Shown: piece by piece, positions 1 to 8,625 of the stretch | Layout: every line of letters starts with the position of its first letter | Numbering within the stretch: position 1 is the stretch's first letter | Assembly: GCA_024304995.1 (NCBI GenBank) | Contig: JAMWZD010000001.1 | Location: forward strand, 705,472-769,471 | Length of the DNA: 64,000 bases | Reading direction: 5' to 3' | Origin: Rickettsiales bacterium | GTDB lineage: Bacteria; Pseudomonadota; Alphaproteobacteria; Rickettsiales; UBA998 | The notes under the pieces: model-generated | What the model saw: the letters and a program-made list of their open reading frames with translations, nothing else | Told to the model about the DNA's origin: nothing | Databases searched by the model: none | Position numbers and translations under genes: made by a program

Positions 1-162
1 ACCGTATGCAAAATTGGAGAAGATGAAATCTCTTATGCAGTTAAAACGTCTGCAAAAGGCAAAGAAATCGTCAGAAAGGTCATTTCAAAACATACCCCCG
101 AAGGGTATAAAGTTGAAGCCGTAGATAACGGTTTCACCGAAGATGACTATAAAAACATATAA
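1..162 (+). CDS. C-terminal fragment of an unknown protein
   Basis: An open frame enters from the left edge and ends at the TAA at 160-162, giving 53 residues with no start in the window. The visible part is rich in Lys, Glu and Val and soluble in character, ending EDDYKNI. I do not recognise the family. It is followed 19 bases later by a strong intrinsic terminator, which supports it being the true 3' end of a rightward gene or operon. Confidence 0.6.
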   Translation, partial: TVCKIGEDEISYAVKTSAKGKEIVRKVISKHTPEGYKVEAVDNGFTEDDYKNI

Positions 163-180
163 TCACTAAGATTATTTATC

Positions 181-212
181 TTCCTACCTAATTTTAGGTA
201 GGAATTTTTTTT
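181..212 (+). terminator. Rho-independent terminator
   Basis: A perfect 10-bp stem (181-190 with 195-204) and a 4-base loop are followed by an eight-base T run at 205-212. It terminates the rightward gene ending at 162. The reverse direction has no comparable T run, so it probably does not serve the converging minus-strand gene at 287-637. Confidence 0.9.
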
Positions 213-286
213 CCTTAACTTTATATGCGTAATAATACGATTAAAAAATCTGATATTTGTTTTAGGATATGCCCTACTATGATAAC

Positions 287-637
287 TCAAAATAAAAGAA
301 TATTTATATAAAATATTGGAGATAACACTCCCCTCCATAAAAGCATAAAAATACTGACGAATGCATATAATACAAGACCAATCAACAGAACATATTTGAT
401 GCGATATTTCTCCATCTTGCTGCATTGATAAATCAGCATAATGGATACAGTAATATTGAAAAATGGTATAAAAAGTGAGTAATAAAAATGCACTTTTCCG
501 AATATTATATTATTCTCATCAACATAGTAAAAACCTGCAGCCGAGAATACGTGCTTTATAAAAAGCAAAACAACATTTGCGACTAACAGCAATAGAACAC
601 TATTCGTTACAACGTCTTGTAGAGTGTAGCTCTTCAC
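287..637 (-). CDS. Small membrane protein of unknown function
   Basis: This 116-residue protein is highly hydrophobic, with about four predicted membrane segments (roughly residues 12-30, 48-70, 80-100 and 103-116) and a short charged Lys-rich loop near residue 75. The start is GTG at 637-635. Its first bases overlap the argB stop as GTGA, so it is probably translationally coupled to argB. I do not recognise the family. The sequence is more AT-rich than argB, so it may be a recent addition to the operon's end. Confidence 0.65.
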   Translation of the reverse strand: MKSYTLQDVVTNSVLLLLVANVVLLFIKHVFSAAGFYYVDENNIIFGKVHFYYSLFIPFFNITVSIMLIYQCSKMEKYRIKYVLLIGLVLYAFVSIFMLLWRGVLSPIFYINILLF

Positions 638-1539
638 GCCACCAACATCGTCCCCGCGCCGTGATCCGTGAACGTTTCCAGCAGCAGCACGTGCTTGATG
701 CGCCCATCCAGAATATGCGCGGTGGCAGACGGGCGGGTGATGGCGTTCATGCAGGTTTCTAACTTCGGAATCATCCCACCCGTGATCGCGCCATTATCTA
801 TAAGTTTTTGCGCTTCGGCTTCGTTCAGTTCGCTGATTAATGTGCCGTCTTTGTCTAACACGCCAGACACATCCGTCAGCATCATCAGCTTGCGTGCATT
901 GAGTGCGGCTGCCAGTGCGCCTGCAGCCGTGTCTGCATTTATGTTATAGGTGTTGCCTTTATCATCCAGCCCAATCGGCGCGACGACGGGAATCATCCCG
1001 CTTTCGGTAATTTCATTCAGCACGCGGGTGTTCACTTTCACAGGCTCGCCCACAAACCCCAGATCCAGCACGCGTTCAATGTGGGAATCAGGGTCTTTCA
1101 CCTTGCGTTCCAGCTTTTTGGCTTCAATGAGGTGTCCATCCTTACCAGAAATGCCCACACCAAGACCGCCTGCCTGATTAATCGCCGTCACGATTTCCTT
1201 GTTAATTGTGCCTGAGAGCACCATTTCAACAATTTCTACCGCGGCTTTGTCGGTCACGCGAAGCCCGTCTATAAATTCACTTTTGATTGCCAGCCGTTCC
1301 AGCATCCGCCCAATTTGCGGCCCGCCCCCATGCACCACGATCGGGTTAATGCCAACCTGTTTCAGCAATACCACATCCTGCGCAAAACTTTTGGAAAGCT
1401 CTTCACTTCCCATCGCATGACCGCCATATTTAATCACAAATGTTTCACCTGCGAATTTTCGCATATATGGCAATGCTTCAGTAATCGTATGCGCCGCGCG
1501 CAGAAAGGCTTGTGGTTTAGGTGGGCTGTTCTTCTTCAT
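634..1539 (-). CDS. argB: Acetylglutamate kinase
   Basis: Cytosolic kinase that phosphorylates N-acetyl-L-glutamate with ATP in the second step of arginine synthesis. The 301-residue length is normal for the family. Amino-acid-kinase landmarks are visible: the nucleotide-binding KYGGHAMG near residue 38, the substrate-binding HGGGPQIG near residue 70, and NINADTAAGALA in the C-terminal half. The start ATG at 1539 lies 45 bases after the upstream small gene (1585-1884), so the genes probably form one minus-strand operon, followed by the GTGA-overlapping membrane protein at 287-637. In many alphaproteobacteria argB lies near engB and yidC; that context is not seen here. Confidence 0.97.
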   Translation of the reverse strand: MKKNSPPKPQAFLRAAHTITEALPYMRKFAGETFVIKYGGHAMGSEELSKSFAQDVVLLKQVGINPIVVHGGGPQIGRMLERLAIKSEFIDGLRVTDKAAVEIVEMVLSGTINKEIVTAINQAGGLGVGISGKDGHLIEAKKLERKVKDPDSHIERVLDLGFVGEPVKVNTRVLNEITESGMIPVVAPIGLDDKGNTYNINADTAAGALAAALNARKLMMLTDVSGVLDKDGTLISELNEAEAQKLIDNGAITGGMIPKLETCMNAITRPSATAHILDGRIKHVLLLETFTDHGAGTMLVA

Positions 1540-1584
1540 GAGTAAGATAATAAAGAAAGGTTGCAGGCTTGTCGAGAGGGGATG

Positions 1585-1884
1585 TTATTTGCTGATAGCG
1601 ATGGCAACATCCTGTTGACGTTCATTTAAAATTTTCTCTTTAAATGTGTCTTTCGGTGTCATTGCATTATAAACCACCACCCCCGCCACTGTCGCAGCGA
1701 TTCCTGCTGCGCCATACTCTTCAAGCAGAAAATCATCTTCCAGCAATGTTTCCCGCCATATATTTCCTTCTGGCAAACGTTCAATCAATTTAATTGTTGC
1801 TACGCCTGCAGCAATGGATGCCGCAGTGCTTGCAGCCAGCGCTTTCCAGCTTATAGCATCAGCTTCAGACTTTACTTCACTCAT
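1585..1884 (-). CDS. Small membrane protein, paralog of its upstream neighbour
   Basis: 99 residues with two Ala/Gly-rich hydrophobic stretches (about residues 14-34 and 58-76) separated by an acidic segment. It shares a clear pattern with the preceding gene (1877-2197): a W.ALA.S..AS motif, then KLI..LPE.N..R, an acidic stretch, and a second hydrophobic helix ending near VVYNAM. The two are therefore tandem paralogs. The start ATG at 1884 overlaps the upstream stop by 8 bases, implying coupled translation. Family and role are unknown. Confidence 0.75.
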   Translation of the reverse strand: MSEVKSEADAISWKALAASTAASIAAGVATIKLIERLPEGNIWRETLLEDDFLLEEYGAAGIAATVAGVVVYNAMTPKDTFKEKILNERQQDVAIAISK

Positions 1885-2197
1885 AAAGCCCTGCTTTCTG
1901 AAGATTGTTCGCGCATTTCTTGAATTTTGTTCTGAAATGTGTCGCTTCTATTTGAATCGTCTTTCTCTTTTGATAATTGGCTATATACAGCCACCCAACA
2001 CAAGCAACTGACAATATCGCAAGCTCAGCCCCTTCTTCAGATAAAGTTTCTTCTATAAAAACTCTACGAAATTTATTTTGCTCAGGTAAGCTATCAATTA
2101 ACTTGTAAGCACCATAGCCAGTCCCTGCAGACGCACCTACACTAACCGCAAGCGCTCCCCAATCCACTTCTTTCAAATCATCAAGAAATTCTGACAT
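1877..2197 (-). CDS. Small membrane protein, first of a tandem paralog pair
   Basis: About 106 residues from the ATG at 2197 (MSEFLDD...). An in-frame upstream codon would add nine residues, but both paralogs begin MSE, which supports this start. Two hydrophobic helices (about 17-34 and 58-75) flank an acidic segment, and the C-terminus is basic and Cys-containing. It is homologous to the next gene (1585-1884). I do not recognise the family. It is divergent from pyrE, with about 95 bases between the starts. Confidence 0.7.
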   Translation of the reverse strand: MSEFLDDLKEVDWGALAVSVGASAGTGYGAYKLIDSLPEQNKFRRVFIEETLSEEGAELAILSVACVGWLYIANYQKRKTIQIEATHFRTKFKKCANNLQKAGLYE

Positions 2198-2293
2198 CTT
2201 ATAATTATATCGCCACCGCATCAAAACTCAAATGACATTACCATGACAGCAATTTGCTTGTTTTTTGATGTGGGTTTGGGTAGTGATACCCTC

Positions 2294-2878
2294 ATGAAAC
2301 AAGACACCATCCTCCAAGAATTCAAACAAGCCGACGCATTGCTGCAAGGGCATTTCATTCTGTCCTCTGGTTTGCATAGCGACACCTACCTCCAATGCGC
2401 GCGGGTGATGATGCAGCCTGAGCGCGCAAACCGTTTGTGCAAGGCACTGGCAGACGAGGTGCGCGCTGCTGGCACTAAAATTGACGTGGTCGTTGCCCCT
2501 GCGATGGGCGGTGTAATTGTGGGGTATGAAATGGGGCGTCAGCTTGGCTTGCCTACCATGTTTTGCGAACGGGTGGACGGAGCATTCACGCTGCGCCGTG
2601 GTTTTGCGCTGGAAAAAGGGCAAAAAGTGCTGCTGGTGGAAGATGTAGTGACCACAGGAAAATCCTCACTCGAAACCGTCGAATGCATCAAAAGTTACGG
2701 TGCAGAGGTGGTGGCAGAAGCCTCTTTGGTGGATCGCTCAAATGGGCAGCACAACCTCCCCTTCCCGCTTCACTCACTGCTCACGCTGAAAGTAGCGACC
2801 TTTGAGGCGGACAATGTGCCTGAGCATTTGCAGAACGTGGAAGCCGTGAAGCCTGGCAGCCGTTGGTTAAAATCTTAA
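2294..2878 (+). CDS. pyrE: Orotate phosphoribosyltransferase
   Basis: Joins orotate to PRPP to give orotidine 5'-phosphate in pyrimidine synthesis. The PRPP-binding motif LLVEDVVTTGKSS is visible near residue 118, and the N-terminal part carries GHFILSSGLHSDTY, typical of the longer bacterial type. The start chosen is ATG 2294 (MKQDTILQ), giving 194 residues; an in-frame ATG at 2243 would add 17 residues that do not fit the family. The gene stands alone, followed by a palindromic repeat and gpmI. Confidence 0.95.
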   Translation: MKQDTILQEFKQADALLQGHFILSSGLHSDTYLQCARVMMQPERANRLCKALADEVRAAGTKIDVVVAPAMGGVIVGYEMGRQLGLPTMFCERVDGAFTLRRGFALEKGQKVLLVEDVVTTGKSSLETVECIKSYGAEVVAEASLVDRSNGQHNLPFPLHSLLTLKVATFEADNVPEHLQNVEAVKPGSRWLKS

Positions 2879-2881
2879 AAA

Positions 2882-2964
2882 CGTCATTCTGAGGCGAAGC
2901 CGAAGAATCCATCTCTCCGCTCGGCGCAAGCTGCACTGGATACTTCGCTCTGCTCAGTATGACG
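2882..2964. repeat. Short interspersed palindromic element, copy 1
   Basis: An 83-base element bounded by imperfect 12-base inverted repeats: CGTCATTCTGAG at 2882-2893 and its near reverse complement at 2953-2964 (11 of 12 match). The interior segment GAAGAATCCATCTCTCCG is shared with a second copy at 4773-4858. It lies in the pyrE-gpmI gap. It looks like a REP/MITE-like dispersed repeat; its mobility and copy number cannot be judged from one window. Confidence 0.85.
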
Positions 2965-3021
2965 ACACGTTTTTAAAAACCAACTTGCACAACACCCCGC
3001 GCCATTGCTATAGTCCTCCAC

Positions 3022-4710
3022 ATGAGCAAAACACCGACACTTCTTATTATTATGGATGGATGGGGCTGTGCGCCTGCGTCTGAATTTAATGCGGTCACCA
3101 ATGCGAACACGCCAAATTTTGATGCGTTAATGGCGAATGCGATTAGCGGTACGATTGGCGCGTCTGAAGAAGCGGTTGGCTTGCCTGCCAAGCAGATGGG
3201 AAATTCTGAGGTGGGGCATATGAATATTGGCGGCGGGCGCGTGCCTGCACAGGTGAGTGAACGCATCCGCGACGCGATCTCACATGACGGCAATGGTACG
3301 CCCGTTGAAAAGCGCGAAACGCTGGAACAAAACCCTGAATTACTGACCTTCATTGAAGGGCTGAAAGCATCAGGCGGGGACTGCCATTTAAGCGGGATCT
3401 ATTCTGATGGCAATGTGCATGGGGATATGTATCACATCAACATGCTGGCAGAGCGCATTGCCAAAGAAGGCGTGAATGTGTGGATTCACGCGATTACGGA
3501 CGGACGCGACACAGGCGCGACGGATGCATTTAGCGAAACAGATAATAGCGGTTTTATTCCTGAATTGGTTGAAGAAGTAACCCGCATCAACTCGCAGGAT
3601 AATGTGACAGGCAAGGTGCAGATAGCCTCCATAACAGGGCGATATTATGCGATGGACAGAGACAAAAACTGGGACAGAACTGAGCGTTTTTACAATGCCG
3701 TGGTGCAGGGCGAAGGGTTTGATTTGCCCGATGCGATTACTGCCATGAAAGAAGCGTATGCGCGCGGAGAGTCAGACGAAAACCTGCAACCGACTGTTCT
3801 GGCAGGGTATGACAAATTACAGCCAAATGATGGCTTCCTGCTCACCAATTACCGACCAGACCGCGCCCGCCAGATTATGGCAGCATTTACCGAAGACGTG
3901 GGCGAGGAAGGACAATTCCCAATAAAATTGAACAGCAAGATCCTTGGCATGGCGAATTATTGGGATGAGGCAATGCCGCTCGATATTCCTGCCATGTTCG
4001 ACATGGAAAAGCTGGAAAACACGCTGGCAGAAACGCTGCAAAAACAGGGCAAGACGCAATATCACATTGCAGAGACAGAAAAATATGCGCATGTGACATC
4101 GTTCTTTGATGGCAATAATAGTGCGCAGAAGGATGAAACCATCGTCAATATTCCCTCTCCTGCGGTGGCAACGTATGATTTGAAACCTGAAATGTCTGCT
4201 TTTGAGGTGACGGAAACGCTGAAAGACGCGATTAACTCAGACAAGTATGATTTTCTGGTCGTGAATTATGCCAACCCCGATATGGTCGGGCATACGGGCA
4301 ATTATGAGGCGACAATCAAAGCCGTGGAAACAGTGGATGCACAGCTTGGCGCGTTGAAGGCGGTAATTGATGCGAAAGGTGGCAATATGCTGATCACGGC
4401 AGATCACGGCAATGCAGACCAGATGCAAACAAAGGATGGCGCAGCAGATAAAAAACACACCATCAACGAAGTGCCGTTCATTGTGCATAGTCCAAAGCTC
4501 TCACGCAACGATGTGACCATACGCAGCGGTGGCAGCCTGTCAGACATTGCCCCGACTATTTTGACGCTGATGGGGCTGGAGATTCCAAAAGAAATGACTG
4601 GATCGTCACTGGTGACGGAGCGCACCAAAACGCAAGTGCAGGATGCAGAACATCAGGACACAGTGGCATCTGGTGCAAAACAACCGCAACGCAACAGTGC
4701 AACGGCTTAA
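3022..4710 (+). CDS. gpmI: 2,3-bisphosphoglycerate-independent phosphoglycerate mutase
   Basis: Interconverts 3- and 2-phosphoglycerate in glycolysis using two metal ions and a phosphoserine intermediate. D12 in IIMDGWG and the nucleophile S62 in MGNSEVGHMNIGGGR are visible, and the C-terminal metal site is seen in ITADHGNADQM. At 562 residues it is about 50 longer than usual. The extra length is a polar, low-complexity C-terminal tail (about residues 530-562) rich in Gln, Thr and Ala, possibly produced by 3' sequence drift. The next gene follows on the same strand; this gene plus EnvC-like, CtpA and RppH is a conserved alphaproteobacterial neighbourhood. Confidence 0.96.
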   Translation: MSKTPTLLIIMDGWGCAPASEFNAVTNANTPNFDALMANAISGTIGASEEAVGLPAKQMGNSEVGHMNIGGGRVPAQVSERIRDAISHDGNGTPVEKRETLEQNPELLTFIEGLKASGGDCHLSGIYSDGNVHGDMYHINMLAERIAKEGVNVWIHAITDGRDTGATDAFSETDNSGFIPELVEEVTRINSQDNVTGKVQIASITGRYYAMDRDKNWDRTERFYNAVVQGEGFDLPDAITAMKEAYARGESDENLQPTVLAGYDKLQPNDGFLLTNYRPDRARQIMAAFTEDVGEEGQFPIKLNSKILGMANYWDEAMPLDIPAMFDMEKLENTLAETLQKQGKTQYHIAETEKYAHVTSFFDGNNSAQKDETIVNIPSPAVATYDLKPEMSAFEVTETLKDAINSDKYDFLVVNYANPDMVGHTGNYEATIKAVETVDAQLGALKAVIDAKGGNMLITADHGNADQMQTKDGAADKKHTINEVPFIVHSPKLSRNDVTIRSGGSLSDIAPTILTLMGLEIPKEMTGSSLVTERTKTQVQDAEHQDTVASGAKQPQRNSATA

Positions 4711-4772
4711 AACAATTTTGCAAATGCTGGCAACACTATCTCTGTTTCTGGAAGAAGGAAATAGAGTTTACT

Positions 4773-4858
4773 GCCGTCATTCTGAGGCGCAGCCGAAGAA
4801 TCCATCTCTCCGTTTGCACAAGAGGCTCTGGATGCTTCGCCTTGCTCAGCATGACGGC
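4773..4858. repeat. Short interspersed palindromic element, copy 2
   Basis: An 86-base element related to the one at 2882-2964. Its 14-base ends are inverted repeats (GCCGTCATTCTGAG and CTCAGCATGACGGC, 13 of 14 match). It lies just upstream of, and partly inside, the EnvC-like gene. An AAGAGG sequence at 4820-4825 and an ATG at 4832, both within the element, appear to serve as that gene's ribosome binding site and start codon. Confidence 0.88.
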
Positions 4859-6112
4859 AACCGATTGCATATTCTTACATTATTTCTGTTTTTGTGTTGT
4901 ATTGTTTTTTCATGCCAGACCAACGCACAGGAGAACCCTGAAAACACGCTGGAACAAACCCGCAGCGCCATGCAGGAAACGGAAGCACAACGCAAGAAGG
5001 CAGAGGAAAAACTTGCTGCCGTGCGCAAGGAAAACGACACATTGCGCGAGAAAATTCTTGCCAAAGCCGCACGCATTGACCGCATTGAAAAAGATGTGCT
5101 GCAGCATGAGCGTGAAAGCGAGCGGCTGAAAAAGGAAGAAGCGCGGCTGCATGAAACATTAACGCATCAAAGCAAAACCATGCATCGCCTGGTGAGCAGC
5201 GCGTGGAGCCTGCATCACCGCCCACAGCTTGCCGCGTGGATGCTGCCTGAAAAAGCGAGAGAGCGGGCATTGACGGCGCGGACGCTCACCGTTACGGGCA
5301 ATTCACTCAAAAACAAAATGGCATCACTGAATGATGCATTGCTGAAACAGAAAGAATTGCAGGAAAATATTCTGCAGCGCACGCAGGAAAGCCGTGAACA
5401 TTCCGAAGAGCTGGAACAGGAACGCAAGGAATTGCAGAAGCAGCTGCAGGAACGGCAAAAGCTGGTGAATGAAATTCAGCGCGAACAACAGCAATATGCC
5501 GAGAAAATTGCAAAGTTGGCACGTGATGCAGCAGATATGCAGCAATTAATTACATCGCTGGAAGCAGAGCGCGTGGAGCAGAAAAACAAGCTGTTTGATC
5601 ACGTCAGCCCCATCTTGAAACCTGCTTATAGCCCTTATCAGACAGCACCAGACACCACAGATTATGACGCTTTGCCAGACATGCCCCGCGCAGAGGCAAA
5701 AACCTTTATTGAAGCCAAAGGCAGTCTGCCTTTGCCTGCTAACGGGCGCATTATTGGAAAATATGGCGACAGGCGTGGCAAAAATGACCACCTGAAAGGT
5801 ATTGAAATTCGCACCCTCCCCAACGCCACGGTTACCGCGCCTTTTGAAGGGGAAGTGCTCTATACAGGCAATTTCATGGATTACGGCAACATGGTAATCG
5901 TGCGGCATAGTAACGACTATCACACACTTGTTGCAGGATTATCACGCATAGATGTCGTAAAAGGACAGTTTTTGTTGGATGGCGAGCCGATTGGTGCTAT
6001 GGGTGAAGGGATTGAATTACGCAAACTCTATATGGAGCTTCGGCGCGCCTCACGCACCGTCAATCCTGCACGATGGTTTGCACTAACCAAAAAACATTAT
6101 GCTAAGAACTAG
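4832..6112 (+). CDS. EnvC-like murein hydrolase activator (LytM/M23 domain)
   Basis: Periplasmic coiled-coil protein with a C-terminal LytM domain. EnvC-type proteins activate amidases that split septal peptidoglycan. From the ATG at 4832 it is 426 residues: a hydrophobic export signal at about 12-28 (ILTLFLFLCCIVF), a long Glu/Lys/Gln coiled coil (about 35-250), and a LytM domain in the last 120 residues. The domain looks non-catalytic: the usual final histidines are replaced (LVAGL where catalytic enzymes have AHL, LYMEL for LHFE), as in EnvC. The frame is open back to 4643, overlapping gpmI, but that part is partly translated repeat. A TTG at 4865 is another possible start. It overlaps ctpA by 14 bases. 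Confidence 0.85.
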   Translation: MLRLAQHDGNRLHILTLFLFLCCIVFSCQTNAQENPENTLEQTRSAMQETEAQRKKAEEKLAAVRKENDTLREKILAKAARIDRIEKDVLQHERESERLKKEEARLHETLTHQSKTMHRLVSSAWSLHHRPQLAAWMLPEKARERALTARTLTVTGNSLKNKMASLNDALLKQKELQENILQRTQESREHSEELEQERKELQKQLQERQKLVNEIQREQQQYAEKIAKLARDAADMQQLITSLEAERVEQKNKLFDHVSPILKPAYSPYQTAPDTTDYDALPDMPRAEAKTFIEAKGSLPLPANGRIIGKYGDRRGKNDHLKGIEIRTLPNATVTAPFEGEVLYTGNFMDYGNMVIVRHSNDYHTLVAGLSRIDVVKGQFLLDGEPIGAMGEGIELRKLYMELRRASRTVNPARWFALTKKHYAKN

Positions 6113-7442
6113 ACATTTTTTCTCTACCTTACTTATTTGCACCGCGTTGGTGACTACCGTTCCTGCCTGCGCCAAGACGACAGATACTTCTAAGGACTCC
6201 ACTAAGACTTACGAGTTGCTGAATTTGTTTGGTGATGTGTTTGAGCGCGTCAAACGTGATTATGTGGAAGAAATTGATGAACAGGAAGTGATTGAAGCCG
6301 CCATTAACGGTATGCTGACCTCCCTTGACCCACATTCAGGGTATTTGTCTGAGAAAAGTTTTGAGGAAATGCAGGTGCAGACCAAAGGCGAATTTGGTGG
6401 GCTTGGCATTGAAGTGACGATGGAAAATGGATTGGTGAAAGTCGTCTCTCCGATTGATGATACTCCCGCTTATGAAGCAGGTGTGGAAGCAGGTGACTAT
6501 ATCACCATGATAGATGATGAAGCGGTACTGGGTCTCTCACTTGCAGAAGCAGTGGAGAAAATGCGCGGGCCCGTCGGCACAGACATTAAAATCACTATTG
6601 CACGCGAAGGTGCAAAAGAGCCACTGGATGTGAACATCACGCGAGACTTAATTAAAATCAAATCTGTGCGCTCCCACGCTGAAGATGATATTGGTTATGT
6701 TCGCATCACCTCATTTTCTGAGCAGACACAGCGCAATCTTGAAAAAGCGATCAACAAGCTGAAAAAAGAAATTCCAAACATGAAAGGATTGGTGCTGGAT
6801 CTACGCAATAACCCTGGCGGGTTGCTGGATCAGGCAATCTCAGTGTCTGACACGTTTCTTGAGCAGGGAGAAATCGTTTCCACGCGTGAACGCAATCCGA
6901 ATGATTCTGAGCGTTATTCAGCATCAGCAGGGGATATGATTGATGGTCTGCCGATAGTGGTATTAATCAATCAGGGGTCTGCCTCTGCATCTGAAATTGT
7001 TGCTGGTGCGTTGAAAGACCATAACCGCGCAGTGATTATGGGTACGAAATCCTTCGGCAAAGGGTCAGTGCAGACGGTGATTCCATTGCGCTCTCATGGA
7101 GCAATGCGTCTGACCACATCGCGTTATTATACGCCATCTGGCACCTCCATTCAGGCAAAAGGGATCACGCCCGACATTGAAGTGAAACCTGCGAAAATTG
7201 AACTGATAGAATCTATGGCACGCAGCGAGGCAGATTTGCGCGGTCGACTGGACAATGATCAGGAAGAAAAGAAAAAAGCCGCAGAGCAGAAAAAGAAAGA
7301 TGCTAAGAAAAACGGCACAAAGGGTGAATCCATCCGCGGGTTGGATGCTGATAAGGATTATCAGTTAAACCGTGCGTTAGATCTGATTCGTGCATTAAGC
7401 GTGTATAATAAGACTGTTTCTGTATCAAACACTGAAAAGTAA
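6099..7442 (+). CDS. ctpA: Carboxy-terminal processing protease (S41 family)
   Basis: Periplasmic serine protease that trims or degrades exported proteins and peptidoglycan hydrolases. 447 residues: an N-terminal signal (about 5-24, ending at VPACA, possibly a lipoprotein site), a PDZ domain (about 95-175) and the peptidase core. The core shows LRNNPGG near residue 236, the Ser-rich NQGSASASEI at 291-300 containing the nucleophile, and the lysine of FGKGSVQT at residue 321. The C-terminal region after 380 is highly charged. The start overlaps the EnvC-like gene by 14 bases, suggesting coupled expression of the activator and a protease that could turn it over. Confidence 0.95.
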   Translation: MLRTRHFFSTLLICTALVTTVPACAKTTDTSKDSTKTYELLNLFGDVFERVKRDYVEEIDEQEVIEAAINGMLTSLDPHSGYLSEKSFEEMQVQTKGEFGGLGIEVTMENGLVKVVSPIDDTPAYEAGVEAGDYITMIDDEAVLGLSLAEAVEKMRGPVGTDIKITIAREGAKEPLDVNITRDLIKIKSVRSHAEDDIGYVRITSFSEQTQRNLEKAINKLKKEIPNMKGLVLDLRNNPGGLLDQAISVSDTFLEQGEIVSTRERNPNDSERYSASAGDMIDGLPIVVLINQGSASASEIVAGALKDHNRAVIMGTKSFGKGSVQTVIPLRSHGAMRLTTSRYYTPSGTSIQAKGITPDIEVKPAKIELIESMARSEADLRGRLDNDQEEKKKAAEQKKKDAKKNGTKGESIRGLDADKDYQLNRALDLIRALSVYNKTVSVSNTEK

Positions 7443-7444
7443 CT

Positions 7445-8623
7445 ATGTCTGATACATCGCAACTGCCTCTCAAGCGCCCGCTCAGCAATAAATTGCTGAT
7501 GGGTTTGCTTGCCATATTGCTGTTGCTGATTGTCTGGCTGCTGATTGAGGCATTTGGAAAACGTGAAGAACGGGCGGTCGCCGCATTTGAAGCTGGCCGC
7601 ACTTTTTATATCGACATTATCACAGGTGAAGTGCGTGGCAACCCCGCCAAAGGCAAAAAACGCGAAACCAGAGAAGAACGCCTGCAACGCCAGCTGAAGA
7701 AAATGGGAGCCGATGCATCGGATATTCCGCCTGTAGTGCGCCCCGATGCTGCCCGCATCAAGAAAAATATCGAGCAGAAACAAAAGCAGGAAATCAAACG
7801 TTCTGCGCTGAAGGTGAATGAACGTCCGTTAGTATCCCCTTTAATTGAAGCACCTGTTGATGCATTGCAGGAAACGCTTTCAGGCGGTGTTACGCTGCCC
7901 CGCATCAGTGACGATTCTGAACTGGAACCGTGGCGCAGCTATAGCAAACCTTATTCACTGAATGAGGGAAAGGCAATGTTGTCTATAGTGGTAACCAATC
8001 TGGGGCTTAATAGCGCGGTAACGCAGAAAGCACTGACGCTTGATGAATATGTCACACTTGCATTTTCACCTTACGGCGATGCATTGCATGACCAGATGAA
8101 CATTGCGCGCCTTTCAGGGTTTGAAACATGGATGATGCTGCCTTTACAGCATGAAACCTATCCCGTACATGACTATGGTCCACTCACTCTGCTGAACGAA
8201 GAAACAGACGCGGAGAATATTGAATTGCTTTACAAGATTATGTCACATGGCAGTGGCTATGCAGGGCTTGTGTCAACGGCAGATGAAAAATTCTCGCGCA
8301 GCAAAACGATGGAAAAAATCCTTGGAGAAATATTGCGTCGTGGCACTGCCTTTGCCACCTATAACAACACATTAGTGTCACCTTCCGCGCCGTTAGTTGT
8401 GCGTGCGGAGCGCCATATTGCGCCGCAGGACCTGCCTGAATCACTGGATGCACTTTATCGTGATTTAGAGCAATATACACAGGCAAATGGCAATGCAGTG
8501 ATTACGATTGCGCCCATGCCCGCCGTGATTGACTCACTAAATGAATGGATAAAGACACTTCCGAAGAAAAACATCACACTAGTGCCACTCACAGCACATA
8601 TCAAAGAATCCCAGCAAGAATAG
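7445..8623 (+). CDS. Divergent polysaccharide deacetylase family protein (YibQ-like)
   Basis: 392 residues: one N-terminal membrane anchor (about 16-36), a charged linker (about 60-170), then a domain beginning MLSIVVTNLGLNSAVTQKAL that matches the divergent polysaccharide deacetylase family commonly found after ctpA in alphaproteobacteria. The usual catalytic Asp pair is not obvious (VTNLG stands where family members often have IDDLG), so activity is uncertain. It starts two bases after the ctpA stop and is followed by rppH after three bases, so it belongs to the same operon. Assignment rests on sequence pattern plus conserved context. Confidence 0.8.
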   Translation: MSDTSQLPLKRPLSNKLLMGLLAILLLLIVWLLIEAFGKREERAVAAFEAGRTFYIDIITGEVRGNPAKGKKRETREERLQRQLKKMGADASDIPPVVRPDAARIKKNIEQKQKQEIKRSALKVNERPLVSPLIEAPVDALQETLSGGVTLPRISDDSELEPWRSYSKPYSLNEGKAMLSIVVTNLGLNSAVTQKALTLDEYVTLAFSPYGDALHDQMNIARLSGFETWMMLPLQHETYPVHDYGPLTLLNEETDAENIELLYKIMSHGSGYAGLVSTADEKFSRSKTMEKILGEILRRGTAFATYNNTLVSPSAPLVVRAERHIAPQDLPESLDALYRDLEQYTQANGNAVITIAPMPAVIDSLNEWIKTLPKKNITLVPLTAHIKESQQE

Positions 8624-8625
8624 GC

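Noticed and set aside
4643-4831. Upstream extension of the EnvC-like reading frame overlapping gpmI
   Set aside because: The extra 63 residues are partly translated palindromic repeat and put the export signal far from the N-terminus.
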